Source: an uncultured Collinsella sp. (GTDB lineage Bacteria > Actinomycetota > Coriobacteriia > Coriobacteriales > Coriobacteriaceae). From it: a stretch of 7,151 nt of DNA. The notes under the pieces are model-generated. The model was not told where the DNA came from. It made no database searches and saw only the letters and a list, made by a program, of their open reading frames with translations. A program made the position numbers and the translations under genes. Of this stretch, positions 5,940 to 7,151 are shown in pieces. The stretch lies in the NCBI GenBank assembly GCA_958424475.1, contig CATZTY010000049.1:1-7151 (forward strand), written 5' to 3'. Positions within the stretch are counted from its first letter, which is position 1. Each line of letters opens with the position of its first letter.

Positions 5940-6054
5940 GGGGGTACGTATCCCACCGGTCGCGGGCCCGACCACTAATACCTTTTTCACTCCGGCTGCA
6001 AGCAGAGTCGTTCAAAAGGTATTAGTGGTCGGGCCCGCTCCCTTACGTACCACC
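5940..6054. repeat. Large palindromic element (MITE-like or structural repeat)
   Basis: The core is a perfect 25-bp inverted repeat, 5962-5986 with 6014-6038, around a 27-nt loop. An outer inverted repeat GGTACGTA / TACGTACC (5943-5950 and 6044-6051) extends to 11 bp with one mismatch (5940-5950 and 6044-6054). The trinucleotide ATT flanks both outer ends (5937-5939 and 6055-6057), which would fit a short target duplication but could be chance. No T-run follows the stem on either strand (the Ts are inside the loop), so it is not a textbook intrinsic terminator, although such a hairpin would still shape the 3' end of the phosphate operon mRNA. It encodes nothing. Confidence 0.7.
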
Positions 6055-6060
6055 ATTGGG

Positions 6061-6220
6061 AACTTTGGCTGAGGGGTTGAGCGTGGTGGGGCCTTTGCTG
6101 TGATGGCCCTTGATTGCTCGGGGTTTTACTTTGGTATTCGATGAGCGATTGGCTGATTGCTGCTTTGGGTACTGTTTGGGTTACTTTGGGTTTGTTTGAT
6201 TTTTAATTGTTGGAGAGCTT
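6061..6220. other. G+T-rich non-coding leader before the nitroreductase gene
   Basis: By direct count of these 160 bases: 66 T, 55 G, 20 C, 19 A, so G+T is 76 percent, unlike the rest of the window. The frame of the nitroreductase stays open back to 6157, but that extension (LLWVLFGLLWV...) reflects the base bias and lacks a ribosome site. Three copies of TTTGGGT start at 6164, 6175 and 6185. No confident promoter was found. Confidence 0.6.
6212..6217 (+). promoter_or_regulatory. Ribosome binding site fixing the nitroreductase start
   Basis: GGAGAG lies five bases before the ATG at 6223-6225. The other in-frame starts further upstream have no comparable site, which decides the start. Confidence 0.7.
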
Positions 6221-6222
6221 GT

Positions 6223-6753
6223 ATGTCTTATTTGGATCTGGCTCGGGGTCGGTATTCTTGTCGTGAATTTGAGGCTCGGGCTGTGGAGCAGGCTGTGGTG
6301 GATGCCATTGTTGAGGCTGGACGCATTGCTCCTTCTGCTTGTAATAACCATCCAGCCCGTGTGATGGTGTTGGATACGCCTGAGCTTCTGGAGAAGGCAG
6401 CTGCTTGTCAGCCTCAGTTTGCTCGTGATGGGTCTATCTTTGGCGCTCCGCTTATCTTCCTTATTTGCAGCGTTACCGATGATGCCTGGGTGCGCCCGTA
6501 TGATCAGATGAACTCGAGTGCCATCGATACTTCGATCGTCTGCGATCAGATGATGATGGAGGCCACCGAGCAGGGCCTGGGAACGTGCTGGGTAGGCCAT
6601 TTTAAGCCTGAGGTGGCGCAGGAGCAGTTCAATCTGCCCAAGGGCGTCTATCCCTATCACATGCTCGTCTGTGGATATCCTGCCGACCACATCGCCGATC
6701 CCGAGCATCGCGAGGCCCGTACCATTCCCCTCTCCGACTTCCTCCTCAAGTAG
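6223..6753 (+). CDS. Nitroreductase-family FMN-dependent oxidoreductase
   Basis: A 176-residue protein of the nitroreductase superfamily: homodimeric flavoproteins that use NAD(P)H to reduce nitro compounds, quinones or other acceptors. Visible motifs are the N-terminal FMN phosphate-binding RYSCREFE (10-17; family R-x-S-x-R-x-F/Y), PSACNNHPAR (37-46; family PS-x-x-N-x-QP), the central helix DTSIVCDQMMMEATEQGLGTCWVGHF (102-127) and the C-terminal VCGYPAD (149-155). The length fits the compact, single-domain subfamily. The physiological substrate is unknown. I place the start at ATG 6223 because of GGAGAG just upstream and because homology begins there. Codon use changes within the gene: T-ending codons (GCT, TGT, GTT) dominate to about 6440, then C-ending codons like the rest of the window. 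Confidence 0.9.
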   Translation: MSYLDLARGRYSCREFEARAVEQAVVDAIVEAGRIAPSACNNHPARVMVLDTPELLEKAAACQPQFARDGSIFGAPLIFLICSVTDDAWVRPYDQMNSSAIDTSIVCDQMMMEATEQGLGTCWVGHFKPEVAQEQFNLPKGVYPYHMLVCGYPADHIADPEHREARTIPLSDFLLK

Positions 6754-6779
6754 GTTTTGGGACATGCCTTAAAACCTAC
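6750..6779 (+). terminator. Hairpin overlapping the nitroreductase stop codon
   Basis: GTAGGTTTT (6750-6758) pairs perfectly with AAAACCTAC (6771-6779) around a 12-nt loop. The left arm includes the TAG stop codon. No T-run follows, so it is more likely an mRNA 3' structure than the terminator itself. Confidence 0.45.
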
Positions 6780-6800
6780 CCTTGACCGCTCACCCGTTCG

Positions 6801-6838
6801 CCGAGTTCTGCGCCATTATGTGCAGGGCTCGGTTTTTT
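6801..6838 (+). terminator. Intrinsic terminator of the nitroreductase gene
   Basis: CCGAGTTCTGC (6801-6811) pairs with GCAGGGCTCGG (6822-6832) as 11 bp with two G-U pairs. The loop is 10 nt, and TTTTTT follows (6833-6838). Confidence 0.9.
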
Positions 6839-6863
6839 ATGTTACGCACTCCGGCACAGTCAT

Positions 6864-6893
6864 AAAAAAGGACCCGCAAGCTGCGGGTCCTTT
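6864..6893 (-). terminator. Intrinsic terminator of the minus-strand gene at the window end
   Basis: AAAGGACCCGC (6867-6877) and GCGGGTCCTTT (6883-6893) form a perfect 11-bp stem with a 5-nt loop. On the minus strand it is followed by a T-run (complement of A6864-6869). It lies 26 bases beyond the stop of the gene ending at 6920. It could also weakly back up the plus-strand terminator just before it. Confidence 0.9.
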
Positions 6894-6919
6894 CTAGGCA
6901 CTAAATTGTAGGCCGAATG

Positions 6920-7151
6920 TTAGTCCAGGTCGTCGGCAGCAAAGTTGTCGATCGGGGCGAAGGGATCGGCCACGGGGACAACCGGGTCAGCGACGGGCAG
7001 CGGCTCGGCGGGAACAGTCACTGCAGGAGAAGCGGCAGAACCGACCGGCGTGGAGGCCATCAGATCGGCCGGGAAGGAATTCTGGGCATCGTCCATGAAG
7101 TGCTGGATGAGCTTGAGATACTCTGCCTTGAACTCCTCACGGGAAGCCTTG
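6920..7151 (-). CDS. C-terminal part of an unidentified protein, possibly DivIVA-like
   Basis: The minus-strand frame is open from the window edge to TAA (6920-6922), giving the last 76 residues; the start is outside the window. It begins with an amphipathic, charged helical stretch (KASREEFKAEYLKLIQHFMDD), then a proline/alanine/valine-rich, probably disordered tail (repeats like PVADPVVPVADPFAP) ending in an acidic NFAADDLD. The pattern of a helix of the type E-F-x-x-E-Y-x-x-L-I followed by a Pro-rich tail recalls the C-terminus of actinobacterial DivIVA-family cell-division proteins, but the conserved N-terminal domain is not in view, so this is only a suggestion. That the frame is coding is supported by its GC-rich codon pattern and the strong terminator just downstream. 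Confidence 0.6.
   Translation of the reverse strand, partial: KASREEFKAEYLKLIQHFMDDAQNSFPADLMASTPVGSAASPAVTVPAEPLPVADPVVPVADPFAPIDNFAADDLD

Noticed and set aside
5230..6015. Long open frame antisense to the DUF47 gene (261 codons)
   Set aside because: It mirrors a strongly supported family gene on the plus strand, reads through half of the palindromic element, and its Asp/Val/His-rich composition is what the reverse complement of GC-rich coding DNA gives.
6157..6222. N-terminal extension of the nitroreductase (hydrophobic, signal-peptide-like)
   Set aside because: The hydrophobic residues follow from the G+T-rich sequence. A proper ribosome site is placed for ATG 6223, where family similarity begins.
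1..7151. CRISPR arrays, tRNA or rRNA genes, insertion sequences, phage or toxin-antitoxin genes
   Set aside because: Looked for on both strands; no regularly spaced repeats, tRNA-like cloverleaf, transposase or integrase motifs, or paired small toxin/antitoxin genes were seen.

Overview
The window looks like chromosomal DNA from a high-GC Gram-positive bacterium, most likely a Coriobacteriia member of the Collinsella type. This is an inference from GC-rich, C-ending codon use, the short intergenic spaces and the style of the phosphate transporter N-terminus; no rRNA or other decisive marker is present. There are eight protein genes, two of them cut by the window edges. I see no tRNA, rRNA, CRISPR array, insertion sequence or phage gene.

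Layout: (1) 2-781 (+) is the C-terminal bulk of thiD (thiamine pyrimidine kinase), closing in a long hairpin that it shares with the convergent gene beyond it. (2) 842-3946 is a run of four minus-strand genes. In transcription order these are a small conserved hypothetical protein (3946-3608), a Bax inhibitor-1/YccA-type membrane protein (3528-2833), a microbial PARG-like (TIGR02452-type) macrodomain protein (2695-1580) and an SGNH/GDSL esterase (1501-842). Intrinsic terminators lie after the BI-1 gene and after the PARG-like gene, so these are probably separate units rather than one operon. (3) 4197-5937 (+) is a two-gene phosphate module: a PiT permease followed by its DUF47/PhoU-like partner. 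(4) 5938-6222 holds no gene. It contains a large perfect palindrome with MITE-like features, then a G+T-rich leader. (5) 6223-6753 (+) is a small nitroreductase-family flavoprotein followed by two hairpins. (6) 6920-7151 (-) is the C-terminal end of another gene with its own strong terminator.

Most of this is ordinary housekeeping DNA. The points most worth a second look are: the PARG-like protein, whose signature reads GGG-x7-Q-E-A, so the Glu that is normally catalytic is Ala; the 25-bp perfect palindrome with outer repeats directly after the phosphate operon; a possible leaderless promoter with an operator-like palindrome ahead of the small hypothetical gene; and a strong Shine-Dalgarno plus three-codon mini-ORF in the leader of the phosphate transporter. 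I found no convincing new multi-gene system.
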